A DNA stretch of 64,000 nucleotides from NCBI GenBank assembly GCA_033675265.1, contig JAUJYZ010000128.1, positions 246,446 through 310,445 of the forward strand, given 5' to 3'. The stretch's first letter is position 1, and every line of letters starts with the position of its first letter. This document shows, piece after piece, positions 1-16,180 of this stretch. The DNA comes from Actinostola sp. cb2023. Taxonomy: Eukaryota > Cnidaria > Anthozoa > Actiniaria > Actinostolidae. The notes beneath the pieces were generated by a model. It searched no databases. It had not been told where the DNA came from and was given only the letters and a program-made list of their open reading frames with translations. Made by a program: the position numbers and the translations under genes.

Positions 1-318
1 ACATTGAGATATTTTGACTCACAAAATACAAAGAAATGTATGGAGCTGAATGTTGGATTGAGTAGATGAACAGACGTCACTGACACCTCTAAAGATTCAT
101 AAAAATATAGTACTTCTCTCTGGAATATCGAAAAAAGATTTTAACTAGTTATTATTAGACCCTTGAAGAATAATTATTCAATGAAGTTTCAGCTAAATTA
201 AATTTCGATCGATTTTCGTCCAAGTAGCACTTTAAGTGGCCCTTGAGGCAGACATTGCCGCAAGTCAGTAGGTCAGGCCACACACACTCGGAACTCTTTT
301 ACGTCCCTCCAGTTCAAT

Positions 319-654
319 GTTGAAGGAATGGTCAACGCTCAGCGTGCGTCCATCAAGTTATGGATGCACGTGGGAGGCTGCTAAGCACGAGAGAAGCGTA
401 CGCCTCGTGCGACTCTAGCTTCTCTTGTGCTTAGCAGCCTCCGCGTGCATCCATAACTCGATGGACGCACAGCTGAAGTGTTGACCATTTCTTTTATAAC
501 ATAGTCCTGCAAGTTCAATTTTATTTTCCAACTGATTTCAGAGCACACGCTATGCCAATGACGTGAATGTGCATCCATTGAGTTGTGGATGCATGCTCAC
601 GCACACTAATTAGCCAATCAGAGTGCACGTTATATCAATGCTATGTTATAAAAT
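319..654. repeat. Interspersed hairpin repeat, copy A
   Basis: The segment starts TTGAAGGAATGGTCAACGCT and folds on itself: about 331-420 is nearly the reverse complement of about 420-487 (GGAGGCTGCTAAGCACGAGA against TCTTGTGCTTAGCAGCCTCC). A second copy lies at 8699-8954 in the same orientation and shares the ends, including CGTTATATCAATGCTATGTT. A short fragment of the family is also seen near 2725-2755. This is a non-autonomous, MITE-like dispersed repeat; no coding capacity is visible and no clear target duplication was found. Confidence 0.6.
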
Positions 655-1143
655 GGGTATGGTCATCCAAGCCACATCAAGGTCTAGATGTAATAACAAA
701 GGCATGCAGCACCTTCTCCTCGATTATTTAAAGACCCTGAGTAATGGTGCAGTCTCACTACTCAACCAACTGAGCCAACCAGACATTGTATAATAACAGA
801 ATATTAATTAGCATAAACCATCCAGTAGTCTATCGCAAATCCTGCAATCTGATTGGTTGGCTACTAGTGGTCTATCAGCTCATAGACCCCAAGTATAGGT
901 AAAGAAATGAAATGACACTGAGCTTCGTCGTCAGAGGAGTTTCTCAACAAATTATTGTCTGTTGCTTATTTCTGTTATTTTCTACAGACCTAGCTACTGG
1001 ATGGTTTATGCGAAAACAATTAGACTACTTGTTCTTGTTTTCTATGAGGATAGTCAACTCGGCACTATGTGTCTCGTTGACTATTGCCTCATAGAAACCT
1101 CGAACTCGTAGTCTAATTATTAAATTAGACCATTTATCTACAG

Positions 1144-5101
<3,958 letters not shown>

Positions 5102-6263
5102 TAAATTATTGCTAGCTTTATTTTTATTCAATGTTTCAAGATATTTGCTGCAATCAGATAGTGCTCAGGGGATTTTAGAGAAAACTAACCCTTCCCTAGC
5201 CTCCTCCCTGTATTTCCGGTCTGTGGCAATTGTTTGAAGACTGGATTCGAGTGTTTTGATTGGCTTAATTAGCTACAAGTTTTTCGAGGTGTTTGCCCTC
5301 GATGAAAGACCAGTGGAAATATCACTTGAATGGATTCAATGTTCTTTTTCCAGTACATTAAGTAGCGTTCCGTGTAAGAATGATAGCATGAACGGCATAG
5401 GAATGTACAATGTAAAAGGTGTTGATTTTCCATTCTTCTTTCTTGCAATTTCATTGATTCATACTATACTCTATAAATTCAATAGAAACCCAACCACGGA
5501 ATACATTTCCAATAGATAACTTTTGAGAATTTAATTCACTTTTAAGCAAACTATAACTTTGGTTTGATTTTAAAGAAAATTGTGTGGAGGAAAGTACTCA
5601 AATTTGTGATTCAAGCATCCATTGAATTGTCTTCCCTCTTTTCTATTGGCTGCATAGTACTCCCCTTCAGTTTTCGCAGTAAAAATGGGCAACTGCACAC
5701 AGTTTCCTCTATTTTCTCCTTGTAACTTTGATTGTTGGTATCTGAGACAGCATGTTACACATATTCAAGCAAAATCATGTGTTGCCACAGTCTATTGTCT
5801 TTTGCTATCGTTCTTACGCGGAACGCTACTTAATGGATAGGCTATACAGTTTTATTGGAGATGTTGTACATGTCAACATACTCATACCCAGTCTTCCAAT
5901 GTATTTTCCACAGACCTGCCATCTCTTTACCAGTCTCATTAATTATCTAACCTACGATCTCTGACAAAGGTGACACCTTTTTAATGATGTATCATTAGAC
6001 ATCATTTGAAAACAAATATTTAACTCTGTGAAGCAACATGGTTCGGAAGGAGTTGCAGGGATGCACAAATTAAATCATACATGTATATACAGGAGAAAAT
6101 GTCACTTTTAACAAGGTATCCCAAGGACTAGCGATTGTACATTTAGGTGGTGGATTTACATTTTTATCACTAAGAGAAAAGCTTTCCTTTGCTGGCCTAC
6201 TATTAACTGATACAAAGTTAATGTAAAATCAATCAGAAAACTAAATAACTATAATAAGCACTC

Positions 6264-6425
6264 GCAGATAAACCACACTCACAGATATTAAAGCTACACT
6301 CAAGATATACTGTAAGCTACACTCCCAGATAAGCTACACTCGCAGATGAACTGCACAAGCAGATAAGCCACATTGGCGGATAGGCTGCACTCATAGATAA
6401 GCCACATTCACAGATAAGCCGCACC
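6264..6425. repeat. Degenerate tandem repeat, about 16-20 bp unit
   Basis: Imperfect repeats of a unit like AGCTACACTCGCAGATA, with variants such as GCCACATTCACAGATA, about nine copies. Units vary in length and sequence, so the array is old. Confidence 0.55.
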
Positions 6426-6627
6426 TTGAGTTTGGTAACTCAATTTTCAGAAACCATTTTGCTGGCATGCTGATGAACAGCTGAATTACAATTTTAGGTA
6501 AAAAGGTGCAGCTTACCTGCAATACACTACTTCATGTTTCTTAGAGTACCCATGAATAATGGTTCCAAGTGAAGAATGGTGTTGATTATATAGATGCAAT
6601 ACCAACCTAGACTTGTAACTGTTATCA

Positions 6628-6796
6628 TTGAAGTGCGACCTTCAAACCTGCTTGTCAGGTTTGAAAATAGCTGGACATCAATCAAACAGCATGGGTGTGT
6701 CTAAACTTTAACCAATCATAGCAAAACTAGTTTGATTGACGGTCATCTAGACTTGAGTTATCTGAAAGAGTAGTAGTCTTCAGGGTCGCACTTCAA
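6628..6796. mobile_element. Short MITE with TTGAAGTGCGACC termini
   Basis: Terminal inverted repeats TTGAAGTGCGACC (6629-6640) and GGTCGCACTTCAA (6784-6796) enclose about 140 bp without coding capacity. No unambiguous target duplication. Confidence 0.5.
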
Positions 6797-8001
6797 CGCT
6801 AATGGTTGTAATTGGTAGCATTATTCATACATGTAGCTACTACTGAACAGAACTCTAAAGTGGTGTATTGTGTTAAATTATTTTTTTATTTGTCCACAAT
6901 TCCAATCTTCTTATTGATGTCTTTTGAACAAAATCAAAGATTCTGATTCAGATGTCAAAGATTAGGAACTGGATTTGTACTTAATTTAGAACTAGAAAGT
7001 TAAATATAATTGTTTATGCATTATTTTGTTTTTCTGTATGCCAATGTTATCGATTGGGCTCCCTGTGGTAATTACTGATGTAGGGACTTGTCAAGTTCAC
7101 AGAAAATCCACTGAATTAAGAATAATTTATGTCAGGCGTACTTCCTCATTGAAAGCTTTACATGTTGTAGAACCTCTCTCATTCTAAAAATACTGTAAAC
7201 CAATAGAAATTTGGAAAGAAAATAAATCCATTAATTGTCCTGCGCAGTTATTTTCAGTCATGTTGGTACCCTGAGGAATCGCAGTGTCCAATAAAAAAAC
7301 ACTTGAAAAGTCCCTGCTGGAGTTACCACAGAGAGCCCAATGCGTATGTCAACGATAAGCAAGTGAGTATATAAAGAGTATATTGTAGAGAAATAAAAAA
7401 GTATGCAAATACATTAATTTGTGTTCGATTGCACTTGCTGGTGTCACAATATTAAAGTAATGATAGGGTATATAATTAGACCGAATGCGAAAATGGCTCC
7501 CAAATTTAAATAGTCATTTTGGACTGACTAACCTTGTGTCCATGTGAAATCTCTTTTGTGCAGCATTTAAATTATATTAGTAATTTAATTAGTATTTATA
7601 GTAATTATTTATATAGCATTTAGAACAAGACGCCAGGGTGGCGTTTACTCGGGCTGCCAAGATGTGAGGACCGGGGTGGGGCTGGGGCCGTGACATGAAG
7701 TAAATTTGAGGAACCCTTTCTTCCATTTTCTTTGAGGACATAGATGTATGTGATGTTGGATATTGAAAAGATCGGCGATAATTGAAAAGATAGACTGTGA
7801 ATAAGATTATGGTTTCGAAGTTAGCGTCAATGAATCATACATCTTCATTGTAGTCAGTTATCCATTTATTTAAGAAATGAGGTGAAGTGTGTTTAGTAGT
7901 GTAGTTAACAAATTGGAAGCAGTTGTCTGTACTCTTATTGACAATGGATGACGTAATTTACTAAGCAACTGATTGATGATATCTCTAATAATACAGATGT
8001 A

Positions 8002-8360
8002 CCCGGGGGAGGGGGGGACTCCCTTTGTCCAAGTGGTAGGGGTGATTGGGGGTCGGTTTTGAAAACGACCCCTTAAAGGTATGCATAAATTGAAAGAGCT
8101 GTTGAAGCCATGTTGATTTCAACCAAGGTACGACCATATATGGCGAAAAAGTGATTGTGCTGATATCGTTTAATCAGTGACTGGACAATATATCTTGCTT
8201 CTGTTCTTTCAATTGACCCTAAAAGGTACGGACTCGTGTTACGTATTACTAACTGACTTTTGTATCGGAACCCTAAAAGGTACACACAGGAAATATTTTC
8301 AACCCTAAAGGACCACCGATCACCCCTACCACTTGGACAAAGGGATCCGCCATCACCAAT

Positions 8361-8409
<49 letters not shown>

Positions 8410-8410
8410 G
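8002..8410. mobile_element. Poly(C)-tailed MITE with CCCGGG ends and 8-bp target duplication
   Basis: Starts CCCGGGGGAGGGGGGGACTC and ends with a run of 46 C followed by GGG. The subterminal block CTTTGTCCAAGTGGTAGGGG (left) recurs inverted at about 8322-8346. Both sides are flanked by CAGATGTA (7994-8001 and 8411-8418), an 8-bp target duplication. Length is 409 bp and there is no transposase. The TSD length fits hAT-like and some other superfamilies, so the superfamily is left open. The element at 42091-42568 has the same kind of ends. Confidence 0.75.
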
Positions 8411-8698
8411 CAGATGTACCTTGGGGATGACTCATACCATATTAATCCCTATCATGAGAATCAAATATTTTGAATCCGCCATCACCAATACAGTAGATAC
8501 CAACACTAATACATTAATACTTGTGTAGCTTTCACTGTATTCAAGTTGATAGTCTGTATCAAATACTGTCAGCATTGTTGGCAATTCTGTTAACATTAAA
8601 AATGACTGTTGGCTAATTGTGATAAGCTTGAATACAACTGATTCCCAATATCCATTATTTGCACAATGTCAGTAGGCGAGTTTATTGATAATCTGTTA

Positions 8699-8954
8699 TT
8701 GAAGGAATGGTCAACGATCAGCGTGCGTCCATCGAGTTATGGATGCATGCGGGAGGCTGCTAAGCACGAGAGAAGCGTAAGAGTCGCACGAGGCGTAGTT
8801 ACTGCAAATTAAAATAAAACAATTTTATTTTCCAATTGATTTCCGAGCGCACGCTATGCCGATGACGTGAGCGTGCGTCCATTGAGTTGGATGCACGCTC
8901 GCGCACGCTAATTAGCCAATCAGAGCGCGCGTTATATCAATGCTATGTTATATA
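8699..8954. repeat. Interspersed hairpin repeat, copy B
   Basis: Second copy of the repeat at 319-654, same orientation, sharing GAAGGAATGGTCAACG, GGAGGCTGCTAAGCACGAGA and the right end AGCCAATCAGAGCGCGCGTT. It lacks most of the second hairpin arm seen in copy A. Confidence 0.6.
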
Positions 8955-8999
8955 AATATCTGTTATTGTATATCAAAGCAGATAGTGACATTGCTACAC

Positions 9000-9428
9000 A
9001 TTAGCCATTACCTAAACGAGCAGGGGACTGGGACCAAGTCCTTAAAACTAATTCAATAAGAAACTAGCAAAAATCGGCATCATTTTCTGAGAGAGCAGAT
9101 CAAACTTAGCTAGTCTGGAAAGTTTGGTGAACTTCGGCTTAATATTGACGATGCTAGAGGGCTTCAAAGATGTCTAGACCCCATACAAACTCTGTAAATG
9201 GAAAAAGACGTTGTCCAGCCAAACCATACATTCACTGCACTAAAATTTTGGCTGGACAACACAATTTCAAAAAATTATAATTCCGACTAAGAATTCGCTC
9301 AAATCACATCAAAACTTTGCACAGATACTAATATAAACATGCTGTTTCATGTCATAAACTTATTTTCGTAATTGCATTAATTATAATAAACTCGTTCCCA
9401 GTCCCCTGCTCGTTTAGGTAATGGCTAA
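9000..9428. mobile_element. MITE with 33-bp perfect terminal inverted repeats
   Basis: ATTAGCCATTACCTAAACGA is followed by GCAGGGGACTGGGA at the left, and the right end is the exact reverse complement. The interior of about 360 bp is non-coding and contains a smaller inverted pair around GTTGTCCAGCCAAA / TTTGGCTGGACAAC. A target duplication is not clear. Confidence 0.7.
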
Positions 9429-10811
9429 TTGCTGTCCTGCATTTTGACCGAATACTACAATATTACCCTGGCTGTAAGGTGCTCTTATTGTTTTAGTAGG
9501 ATCAATAAGGATTTGTTTCTATATCTGTACACAATGCACATTGGCAATAATGAATCTTGAAGGTTTGCCTGAAACCATGCATTGTGACAATATTATTTAT
9601 TTTTATTTATTTACAAAACTTCCACCATTGCATTACATTTTACCTTAAAACGTTTTAGTAATGCCTTTAGTCTTTGCTTTCGTGCAATTAAGATGGTGAG
9701 TTGAGCAACAAAGGTTTGTTCTCAAGGAAGAATGTCTTCTACTCCTGTAGGTGTCTGGATAAACACGTCGAGCGTTATTGATAAACTTACGTTCTTGACG
9801 AAATGACGAATTTGTGACGTCGTCACGCTGGTACGGTTTTGCCGAGGAATTCTGCTTGGCTCCCGCGTTGATATTCAGTTTACATGTAACTTAACTCCTG
9901 CTCACAGTTTTGTTTTCTTGTTTGTACGAGGAAGTAAACACAACTTTTCCTCGTGACATCTATAGTTTGGGTCTAGGGCTTACAAAGTGCGAGCCAGCGA
10001 GGCATGCGAGACACACAGCGAGGCATGCGAGCCATAATAATATAAGTACCATATTATTTATTATTATTGTTTTCTTTTGTACCATGTCAAGGATCGAGGA
10101 TATAACTCTATTATTGAAAAGACAATGTTTTTAAAAGTGAACGCATGTCTACTCATTACTTATCTGTGCTTTGTCTGTTGTCACATCGTGGTATATCTTG
10201 ACGTAACGGCTTGACCTCTCGTCACGCTTCTCACTTTATTTCTAATTTTAATGTTTGATAATTTAAAAAAATTAACTTATCAGTGCGAAAAATTAAGAAA
10301 TCACAGGAGCCCACAATAATATCCAACGGGCCATATCCAACACCAGAGACGAAATCATTCGAAGGCGTAAAAATTAATTCAAAAATATTTTTTTAGACTA
10401 CCGAATATGTACTTCTGGTATAACTCATTGATCCTTTTTTTATAATATGGCAATTTCACAGTCATTATCGTGAGATTTATAGTGATTCTAATTTTTTACT
10501 CGGGCCCTTCCGAAGGAAGCCCGAGTTATAAAATGGGCTTTCTTGTTATTTTTTTTTTTTTTTTCTCATGGTCACGGAATGAAGAAAAAATGCGAAGAAT
10601 GAAGAAAGAATGTGATGTATTTGATCGTATCGAGTTTCAAGATTTCTCAGCATAGATCTTCAAGCTATTAAAGGTCAGGATTCTAGTTGATCGTTCGACG
10701 ATGAAGCTAAGGCGCGTTTGTTTTTGTTATAAATGAAACGACATCTTTCAGAGTGGGCCCACACGAATCGGCGTATGCCTTTGTCTGTGAAATGAGCGTG
10801 TTTAAAGCTCC
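9429..10811. other. Gene-free stretch
   Basis: No supported gene. A compact hairpin CTCGGGCCCTTCCGAAGGAA/GCCCGAG lies at about 10499-10525, and a short direct repeat GCGAGCCAGCGAGGCATGCG near 9988-10030. Short open frames here show no family features. Confidence 0.4.
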
Positions 10812-11139
10812 TTGTTATAATTAAACTCACGACCAGCGATGTAACTACATCCAGAAAGCTATATGTTCAGAATGCAAACAATCGAGCCAGTCGAGTTCAG
10901 TTTTCAGTAACTCACGATGGATGTTTATTTTATTCCACGTTTGAAAAATTCAGTACGATTACAGTTGTGTGATCCTTGTTAAACTCACGACCAGCGGTGT
11001 AACTACATCTATTGACAGAAAGCTGATATGTACAGAAGTCATGCAAACAATCGAGCCAGTCGAGTTATTTTCAGTAACTCACGATGGATGTTTATTTTAT
11101 TCCACGTTTGAAAAATTCAGTACGATTACAGTTGTGTGA
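10812..11139. repeat. Tandem duplication, about 165 bp x 2
   Basis: 10812-10973 and 10974-11139 are near-identical head-to-tail copies, both containing AAACTCACGACCAGCG, ATCGAGCCAGTCGAGTT and CACGATGGATGTTTATTTTA. They differ by small indels. The pair lies about 0.9 kb upstream of the recombinase relic and could be part of its element, but nothing proves this. Confidence 0.65.
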
Positions 11140-11830
11140 TCCTTGTGTGAGTCATACATCTATTACGCGACCTAATTTTAGAACCGCCGCGTAGCGCTAT
11201 TTAGAACAGAATTTCCACGCTCAAAACAGGTCAGTGAACGGCAAAAATACAATCGAAATCAAAACGTCCTTAGATTTTAGGGATCTATTATAAGAAGAAG
11301 ACGCTCAGTGACGAGGGAGACTATTTCGGTCGGTGACTCATAGATAAAGATCTCCGACTCTTCAAGAGTACGCTGTCGTACGTCTTTAAACGTATTTGAG
11401 GTCACTTGAGGTCACATCTTAAATCTAACAGAAGCAGCTTTTGATTTTTAATCGATAATTCCTTTCTGATTTCGAGATAAATCGAACAAGATCTTTATGG
11501 TCGAGCTTTGTCACATCATACCGTAGTCTGAATCAACTGGATGTTTCAAAGATACGAAGTTCGACTTTCCTCTGCGATATTAAACGCAGAAACAAAAGAC
11601 GTTATCAGAACCGTCTGACCATGAATATGAACCTCAACTGGACGTTCCAAGTACGTGCTACGGAAATACGATTCGGAGATTTTTATCTATATTATATAGA
11701 ATCGTATAGCACATAGCTAAATCACGCGCTGATTGGTCGAGAAGGATGGTGATTTGGTGTGGAATCGGGGGGCTTCCTTTTACGTCCGCATTCATTCAGC
11801 ACGTACGCGAGCGTTTTTTTCATCCTCGCA

Positions 11831-11865
<35 letters not shown>

Positions 11866-12060
11866 AAGAAAGTGTAAAAACAAAAACAAAACAAAATCAA
11901 AACGAGAAAGAGATGGTATGTTCAATCGAAACATATCAAAACCTCTAAGCCATACGGAAATTTCTCCAAACTTCTCATTCAAATTTAGCGTTTTAGAAAG
12001 ACAAAAACTGTGTCTAAAAAGTACAAGAGAAAGAAAAATAAGGCGCTTGAACAAAGAAAT
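11140..12060. other. Gene-free stretch upstream of the recombinase relic
   Basis: No supported gene. A poly(A) run of about 27 bases sits at 11836-11862. The open frame leading into 12061 (from 11918) has no recognisable domain and low-complexity composition. Confidence 0.4.
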
Positions 12061-12592
12061 GGCTACCGAAAGTGTTGATGCAAACGTTGATGTGAACGAA
12101 AGTATCGCCGTAAGTACCGATGCAAGTACCGATGCAACCGATGCAAATGAAAAAGCTTTGTCTGAGTCAGCAATCTCATCAGTTGTGGTGTATAGTGAAG
12201 AAGACGTGAATAATTTTGTGGATGAAATGGTTGCAAAACATACAGTCGCTTCGTGACGACTTTCATCCACTTGAAATATGTGAGCTGACAGGTCATGCTA
12301 ACCCTGAATCAATTTCAAGTTACAGCCATAATCCGCTGAGAAGCAACGGAGGATGTCTAATCGTCTCGCTGGATTTAGCACAGCAAACAGCACCACAACA
12401 AATGCAACGGCCAACGGTGACAGCCGCTCTTCGGCTTCAAATGTGCTTGTAGAAATTGAAAACGCACGTAGTCTTGCCTCTCAGAGTGTAGAAAACACAG
12501 CTAAAGATAACAGTTCTACTCCTTTTCCTACAGGTGCTCTTGCGGGATTATTCTCTGATGTCACATTTAATAATTCCCCGATAAGGCGATAA
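12061..12592 (+). pseudogene. Internally deleted tyrosine recombinase (KIAA1958/Crypton-like, DUF3504-type) relic
   Basis: An ATG at 12061 opens an acidic, Ser/Thr/Asp-rich N-terminus that ends in SEEDVNNFVDEMVAKHT and soon meets a stop near 12254. Directly after, in another frame, comes the C-terminal signature of a tyrosine recombinase: ICELTGHANPESISSYSHNP (12276-12335), with the GH motif and the candidate nucleophile Tyr in SSYSH. A one-base shift near 12340 leads to KQRRMSNRLAGF and a Ser/Thr-rich tail ending at 12592. The catalytic core between the halves (Arg-I, Lys, HxxR) is missing. This looks like an internal deletion plus a frameshift. It is not a copy of the gene at 33773-35350, since the C-terminal motifs differ clearly. 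No product with recombinase activity is expected. Confidence 0.65.
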
Positions 12593-13893
12593 CCATTTCC
12601 ATCAACCTGCAATCAAGTGTAAATCACCGTTAAGTTATTTACTGTTAGACATGTAAGACAGCTGAGTGAGACAAACAACTTTGACTTCATTTAGTCCAAA
12701 AACACTTGCATTGTATTTTCAAGCCGATTTTAAAGAACAAAGAAAAGGTTTCAGAACCCCACTGAATCAACATTACTCGTTTGAAAAACAGTTAGGCTTT
12801 TAAAAGTTAGTTTATCTCCTGAACTGAGATTGAGAACTGTTCAAATCCTTAATCAAAAAGTGCAAACGTTGTAAAGATAATTAAAGCAACCAGTGTTCTT
12901 GATTGTATTTATAAATAAAGATTTGTTAGCTTTTAAAACGTTTTTTAGTACTTACTTTTTCTATTAAACCAGTGAAACGAGGTTCAAACGTTGACTCTCC
13001 AACTCCAAGTCAGGATAAAATAAGCTGCATAATGTCAAGCGAGCGGTTCAATATTCCTCCAAAGCGCTAACATGACGATTATCCTTTCCATTTGTTGACA
13101 AGAAAGGGGTAAAAGTACTATTGTTTTGCTTGTTTTACAATAAAATGAACCTAGCCGTTCAGTCACCACGAGTCACGATGCAAGCCGGGGAAGTCGTGAA
13201 GTAAGTTTGGATTTTTCATTCATGCCCACAGCGAGCCCACAGCTCGATTCCTATTTGCTCGCTATTTTTGTACGGCGGCTGTTGAATGGTTTCCCCGTGC
13301 GCTCAGTTAGTAAACATGCATTTTTTTTTGTTTTTCTGTTTTTTTTTGTTTTTGCTTTGCATAAATGCTATACGATTCAAGGAAAATTCATTGGCTCGAC
13401 TCGTGAATTCCACGTTGAATTCACTCGAAAAGGCGATATCGCACTCGTCGCTTCGCGACTTGTGCGATATCGCCTTTTCTCGTGAATTCAACGTGGAATT
13501 CCCTCGTCAGCCAATGAATTTACCTATACAATCATCTACCCGAAGGAACAATCTGCTTTCATTTCAAGGCTTACGTTCGCCGTTTGCCAAATAAAAACTC
13601 TGTGAGGACTGAATATCACAAAGTACTCACTAATAAACCTGAGGTCGAGTAAACAAATGAATTGCATCATTCCAAATTACTGCTTTTAAATTCTTGAATT
13701 CGATGTTTTTTTCGCTTCTTTATTGTTAGCGTTCAAGCCACCACGAAATAAGGACAATGGTTTTGAAGTTGTCTTTTGGCCTTGAAAGGCTCCAGCGGTA
13801 TTATTATGATAATAATAATTAATTACTAACTTAGCACAATTTGAGCTTGATTTGTGTCCCACAGGATGTTGATTTTATAAAACTTCATGTATG
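12593..13893. other. Gene-free stretch with a large palindrome
   Basis: No supported gene. Contains the palindrome at 13384-13521. A tiny ATG-initiated frame at 13146-13200 ends at a GTAAGT-like donor but has no partner exon in view. TATG at 13890-13893 is the left target duplication of the Gypsy element. Confidence 0.4.
13384..13521. repeat. Long near-perfect palindrome
   Basis: The left arm (TTCATTGGCTCGACTCGTGA ... AAAAGGCGATATCGCAC) and the right arm (GTGCGATATCGCCTTTTCTC ... CAGCCAATGAA) are reverse complements over nearly 60 bp, around a small centre CTCGTCGCTTCGCGACTT that is itself palindromic. Probably a MITE or foldback remnant. Confidence 0.7.
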
Positions 13894-15925
13894 TGTGAGG
13901 TGTGCAGTCAGTACCCTCAGCGCGGGCTTCCTGTGTTCCTACGCGGGCTTCCTGTGTTTTCAACGTACATGCGCACTGAAACGACCGCCATGTGAATTCC
14001 TTTATGTTCTAGTTAAAGCGCATTCTCGTACCCAGAGCACCTCGGTCGGTCGTTCCTTCTCCCGTCAGTGGCTCTGGTAACAGCCATTTCTAGGCCGATG
14101 CTGATTGGTCCAAATGTCCGCGCATGCGCGACTTTCATTTGAAACTGCTCAATCGTGATTGGTCAATCTATAACGATGCTCGGAGCTTTTTAGAAGAGAA
14201 TCCTCTGCGCATAGGTATAACACACAAAGCTGACTCTTTTTCTAACGGGCTCAGATGGATTTTCAAAATGGCGGACGGTCTGAATGGTGGTCATTGCTAA
14301 GAAACTGCAATGATTTTACTGGTCACAAAGAAAAACACACAAGTTTGGTTCTGTACTTGTTTTCGCTTCTCTTCTGTCGAGGCAAGTGATTAATTTACGC
14401 TATAAATTACCTCCTTCAACAACGGACTACGATACCGTTGAGACAGAACAAAATCAGTTGGCTTCGTTTCGGGTTCCTTTGCAAAAAAATAAGCATCCAT
14501 ATAAAATGTCGTGTTTTTGTGAATGTTAAAAGAGTACAGAACAAGATTGGTGGGGTGTATTTTCTTCCCTTCTCAGTAAATGTGCAGATAAAAGTACAAT
14601 CTTGTAAAGACTAATAAATTACTTGCCATATCATGTTGTATTTGAGTAATACCCTGTGTATCATTTGCCCTATTTTTCCCCAAGGCAGACTCAGTGAAGT
14701 CTATTGATGAGAAATATTATTAGGCTGTTTACATTCTTTTTGAGAGAGAAGCTAGTACACTATCTCATGTAGAAGAGTAGTTATTTTAAAGCATTTTAAT
14801 TTCAGCAGTCCCTTTGTCTTCAGAAATTACAATACAATACAATAACTTTTATTTAAACACGATATTACTTATTTTAGCTAAAGCTGGTGGGGTCGTGTGG
14901 AACAAAAGGATCCATATAAAAGGTGAACCACCCTCTTAGGGTAACACAAATCTAAATGGACCACAAGAGACTAAGCCGGTACCATTTAGGGTGTTTGTCA
15001 GTAAATAAGATACCCAAGATCAATGACCCGAGATAAGATAATGACAGCCGGAATGACAGTTGTAGCTTTTGTCACTTTAGAGTTGGTACCTTTTAGGCGT
15101 AAAAATTATGTGCTGCCACCAGCACATAAATTGTGTGATAATTGTGCTATGTTGCTCATGTGTGATGATTTTTGCATCATAATATCAGATGATAATTCTG
15201 ACTCAAGACACTCATGGTTGCTTATATACCTTAGGAACAAATAAGATCTGACATTTTGGAACTAAGGTAGCTTAATTGAACCACCCTTTTTCCTAGAGCC
15301 TGCCTACGCAGGCTATAACTAAGGATATACCCCTAGTGTAATCAGTCTTAATTGACCCAGTAGTGGAGATTTGATGTTCTGAACTCTCTGACAGATGTTG
15401 ATCGAAACATAAATTTATATTTTTTGCACCATGTAGCCATGCTTCACAGATCTGGGAGGTTGTAAATAGATACTTTTACAGTTGTAAATGTTGTTACTAC
15501 TTTAACCACCACTGGTACACACCCTACAGTTAATTACATATAGAATTTATGCACTTTCTTTTCATATTTGCTAATATAGTAAAACAGTGACATTCATTTA
15601 GCTTAGTTTGTTTTCATTTCCTGTAATATATGTGCAGAACCAAATAAAAACTCTAAAAAATATGATTTATATATTTTTTTAATGCCAAAACTTACAATGT
15701 ACTTGTAAGGTAATACCAAGCTAATACTTTCATTAATTTATGAAATGGCTCTGTTGAATGTTGAGTAATAATCACTGGATTTCTTGTAACACTCTTGCTT
15801 TTCTTGCAGCCATTTACTACTATAATAAGTACATAAAATGTACATGTATGTAATACTATTTTTAAATAGTATTTCTTGTACATTATATATACTTATATAA
15901 TTATTGATATCCTGTAGCTTGACAT

Positions 15926-16035
15926 CTGGGCCCGGTTGTTCGAAAGCGTGTTAACGCTAACCCGGGGATAAATTTGCTAACCTAGTGTTAATTCTTAATA
16001 TTTTACCCTAGGTTAGCTATTTTAACCCTGGGCCC
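15926..16035. repeat. Short imperfect palindromic repeat
   Basis: GGGCCCGGTTGTTCGAAAGC leads into CCCGGGGATAAATTTGCTAACC, with an imperfect inverted partner CCTAGGTTAGCTATTTTAACC ending CTGGGCCC. Non-coding and MITE-like; lies within the Mutator-like element. Confidence 0.45.
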
Positions 16036-16062
16036 TGTTCATCAATTTAATTCAATACTCCA

Positions 16063-16180
16063 AGAGGGCATAAGGGACAGAGCCAAGGGAGTCTCGCTGT
16101 ATTGCCCTTGGGATATCTTAATTTCACTAAATCTATTTTTAGAAACACCAGAAGTGGTGGATGCCAATGGAAACATACTT
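16063..16180 (+). mobile_element. Terminus of a P-like family (fragment)
   Basis: CAAGAGGGCATAAGGGACAG followed by GGGAGTCTCGCTGTATTG, then CTTGGGATATCTTAATTTCA. The same order of blocks occurs at the left end of the element at 44030-49411. No matching inverted end is found nearby, so this is a solo end or a truncated copy. Confidence 0.5.

Larger units (their letters stand above)
5102..7993. other. Intergenic, gene-free stretch with several inverted repeats
   Basis: No supported gene. Visible structure: an inverted pair (AGTAGCGTTCCGTGTAAGAA at 5361-5392 against its near reverse complement at 5801-5832); a degenerate tandem repeat at 6264-6425; a MITE at 6628-6796; an inverted pair at about 7047-7110 / 7300-7362 containing ATTGGGCTCCCTGTGGTAA; and a half-copy of the GACCGAATGC family at about 7470-7550. 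Confidence 0.5.

Noticed and set aside
381..578. Short frames in the first kilobase as an upstream DPP8/9-like exon
   Set aside because: They fall in the hairpin repeat and do not resemble the beta-propeller sequence; the previous exon must lie before the window.
8073..8435. 120-residue frame with a Gly run
   Set aside because: Covers the poly(C) MITE; the Gly run is the C tract on the other strand.
11722..12270. 182-residue minus-strand frame opposite the recombinase relic
   Set aside because: Ser/Phe-rich mirror of the acidic relic and a poly(A) run; no family features.
13146..13200. Possible tiny first exon (ATG to a GTAAGT-like donor)
   Set aside because: Nineteen codons with no partner exon or domain; chance match is likely.
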